Notes under the pieces: generated by a model
Told to the model about the DNA's origin: nothing
Database searches by the model: none
Seen by the model: the letters and a program-made list of their open reading frames with translations, nothing else
Assembly (NCBI RefSeq): GCF_009857815.1
Contig: NZ_WVVW01000001.1
Coordinates: forward strand, 1,673,311-1,737,310
DNA length: 64,000 nucleotides
Source: Pseudomaricurvus sp. HS19
GTDB lineage: Bacteria; Pseudomonadota; Gammaproteobacteria; Pseudomonadales; Cellvibrionaceae
Direction: 5' to 3'
Program-made: the position numbers and the translations under genes
Shown: in pieces, positions 62,703-64,000 of the stretch
How the letters are laid out: every line of letters begins with the position of its first letter
Numbering within the stretch: position 1 is the stretch's first letter

Positions 62703-63965
62703 ATGGCCAAGAAAAATGCCTTTTACGCCCAGTCCGGTGGCGTTACAGCAGTGATTAATGCGTCTGCCTGCGGTGTTATTGAAACCGCCCGTCTGCACAA
62801 GAAAGAGATTGGTAAAGTCTACGCCGGTCACAATGGCATTGTCGGCGCCCTGCGGGAAGAGCTGATTGACACCAGCAAGGAGTCGGCAAAGACCATCGCC
62901 GCCCTGCGCCATACCCCGGGAGGAGCTTTTGGCTCCTGCCGCTACAAGCTGAAAAGCCTGGAGCAGAATCAGGCCGAGTACGAGCGCCTGATTGAAGTCT
63001 TTAAAGCCCACAACATCGGTTACTTCTTCTATAACGGTGGCGGTGATTCCGCCGATACCTGCCTCAAGGTTTCACAGCTGTCTGAAAAGATGGGCTACCC
63101 CATCCAGGCCATCCATATCCCCAAGACCGTGGATAACGACCTGCCCTTCACAGACAACTGTCCCGGCTTTGGCTCTGTCGCCAAGTATGTGGGCGTATCC
63201 ATCAAGGAAGCTGCGCTGGACGTAGCGTCCATGTGCGACAGTTCCACCAAGATCTTTATCCTGGAGGTCATGGGTCGCCACGCTGGCTGGATTGCCGGTG
63301 CCGCAGGCATCGCCGCTCAAAACGAAGGCGAGCCACCACACATCATCGTCTTCCCGGAAATTGCTTTCGATAAGAAAAAGTTTTTGGCCAAGGTGAAAGC
63401 GTCCGTGAAAAAGCACGGCTACTGCGCCATCGTGGCGTCAGAGGGCGCGCGCTACAAAGACGGCACCTTCCTTGCCGACTCCGGGCAGACAGATGCGTTC
63501 GGCCATACCCAGCTGGGCGGGGTAGCACCCACCCTGGCCAACATGATCAAAAGCGAGCTGGGCTACAAATACCACTGGGCCCTGGCAGACTACCTGCAGC
63601 GCTCCGCCCGTCATATTGCGTCAGCAACCGACACCGAGCAGGCCTATGCTGTGGGCAAGTCCGCCGTGGAAATGGCTATCGCTGGCAAGAATGCCGTTAT
63701 GCCGGCCATCATCCGCGGTAAAGGCAAGCGTTACAGCTGGAGCATTGAGGAGGCACCACTGGAGCAAGTAGCCAACGTCGAGAAGATGATGCCCCGTGAC
63801 TTTATCACTGCCGACGGCTTTGGTATTACCGACAAGGCTCGCGAATACTTCGCGCCGCTGATTCAGGGTGAGGACTACCCGCCCTACAAAAACGGCATGC
63901 CTGACTACGCCAGTCTGAAGAAAGTGATGGTAGAGAAGAAGTTGAAGAAGGCCTTCAAGGTTTGA
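62703..63965 (+). CDS. pfp: 6-phosphofructokinase, pyrophosphate-dependent type
   Basis: It interconverts fructose-6-phosphate and fructose-1,6-bisphosphate, using PPi in this subgroup. It is 420 aa. The phosphoryl-donor loop reads NGGGDSADTC (112-116 GGGDS), with Asp where ATP enzymes have Gly. K141 in PKTVDND replaces the Gly of ATP enzymes; both are PPi-type marks. MGRHAGW and the sugar-binding GGVAPT segments follow. Start ATG 62703 gives the conserved MAKKNAFYAQSGGVTAVINA. The gene is single, divergent from mpl. Confidence 0.94.
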   Translation: MAKKNAFYAQSGGVTAVINASACGVIETARLHKKEIGKVYAGHNGIVGALREELIDTSKESAKTIAALRHTPGGAFGSCRYKLKSLEQNQAEYERLIEVFKAHNIGYFFYNGGGDSADTCLKVSQLSEKMGYPIQAIHIPKTVDNDLPFTDNCPGFGSVAKYVGVSIKEAALDVASMCDSSTKIFILEVMGRHAGWIAGAAGIAAQNEGEPPHIIVFPEIAFDKKKFLAKVKASVKKHGYCAIVASEGARYKDGTFLADSGQTDAFGHTQLGGVAPTLANMIKSELGYKYHWALADYLQRSARHIASATDTEQAYAVGKSAVEMAIAGKNAVMPAIIRGKGKRYSWSIEEAPLEQVANVEKMMPRDFITADGFGITDKAREYFAPLIQGEDYPPYKNGMPDYASLKKVMVEKKLKKAFKV

Positions 63966-64000
63966 TGACCCGCTGAGACCAGCCCCCCCCCAAAAAGCCC

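Overview
The window is about 60% GC and reads as the chromosome of a marine-type gammaproteobacterium. Two long stretches follow the Pseudomonas-like order: moeB-prmC-prfA-hemA / TPR lipoprotein-lolB-ispE-tRNA-Gln-prs-rplY-pth-ychF, and lipA-lipB-ybeD-dacA-rlpA-mltB-rodA-mrdA-rlmH-rsfS-nadD-proA. The large TonB-dependent receptor, the DUF3080 lipoprotein and the pyrophosphate-type phosphofructokinase suggest a Cellvibrionales/Halieaceae-like lineage. That placement is inference; no rRNA is present.

Layout. 1-1148: a DUF898 membrane protein running off the left edge. 1273-11430: a seven-gene minus-strand operon usually annotated as urea carboxylase plus ABC transporter. Its leader carries an intact guanidine-I (ykkC) riboswitch, which shows that the substrate is guanidine: uptake, ATP-dependent carboxylation, deimination by the two DUF1989 proteins, then allophanate hydrolysis to ammonia and CO2. 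A near-perfect sigma-54 promoter and NtrC-like half sites lie upstream, so nitrogen status and guanidine probably act together. 11435-23321: the translation, heme and cell-envelope housekeeping block with tRNA-Gln and tRNA-Met. 23322-24259: a gene-free block with three tandem copies of a ~192 bp repeat between two diverged copies of another repeat. 24260-34000: an alanine/sodium symporter, a TonB receptor plus DUF2236 oxygenase pair with a possible Fur box, Pmp3/YqaE, carbonic anhydrase, a DUF255 protein and a DUF3080 lipoprotein. 33946-45448: lipoate synthesis and the peptidoglycan elongation genes.

45518-64000: a membrane Ser/Thr kinase; a three-gene cluster (porin, FMN-binding protein, PepSY-type membrane protein) behind a promoter overlapped by a Fur-like site; monothiol glutaredoxin; argD-argF with a terminator-like hairpin in the leader; gamma-glutamyltransferase; an MMPL/RND exporter with an acidic DPF-repeat insertion; a double-FHA membrane protein; a tyrosine phosphatase; ubiX; mpl; and a PPi-type phosphofructokinase preceded by a 26 bp perfect palindrome.

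The signals most worth following are the layered control of the guanidine operon (sigma-54, riboswitch, and a long-range stem joining the two ends of the leader) and the possibly iron-regulated porin/flavin/PepSY electron-transfer cluster. All calls are from reading the sequence; no database search was run.
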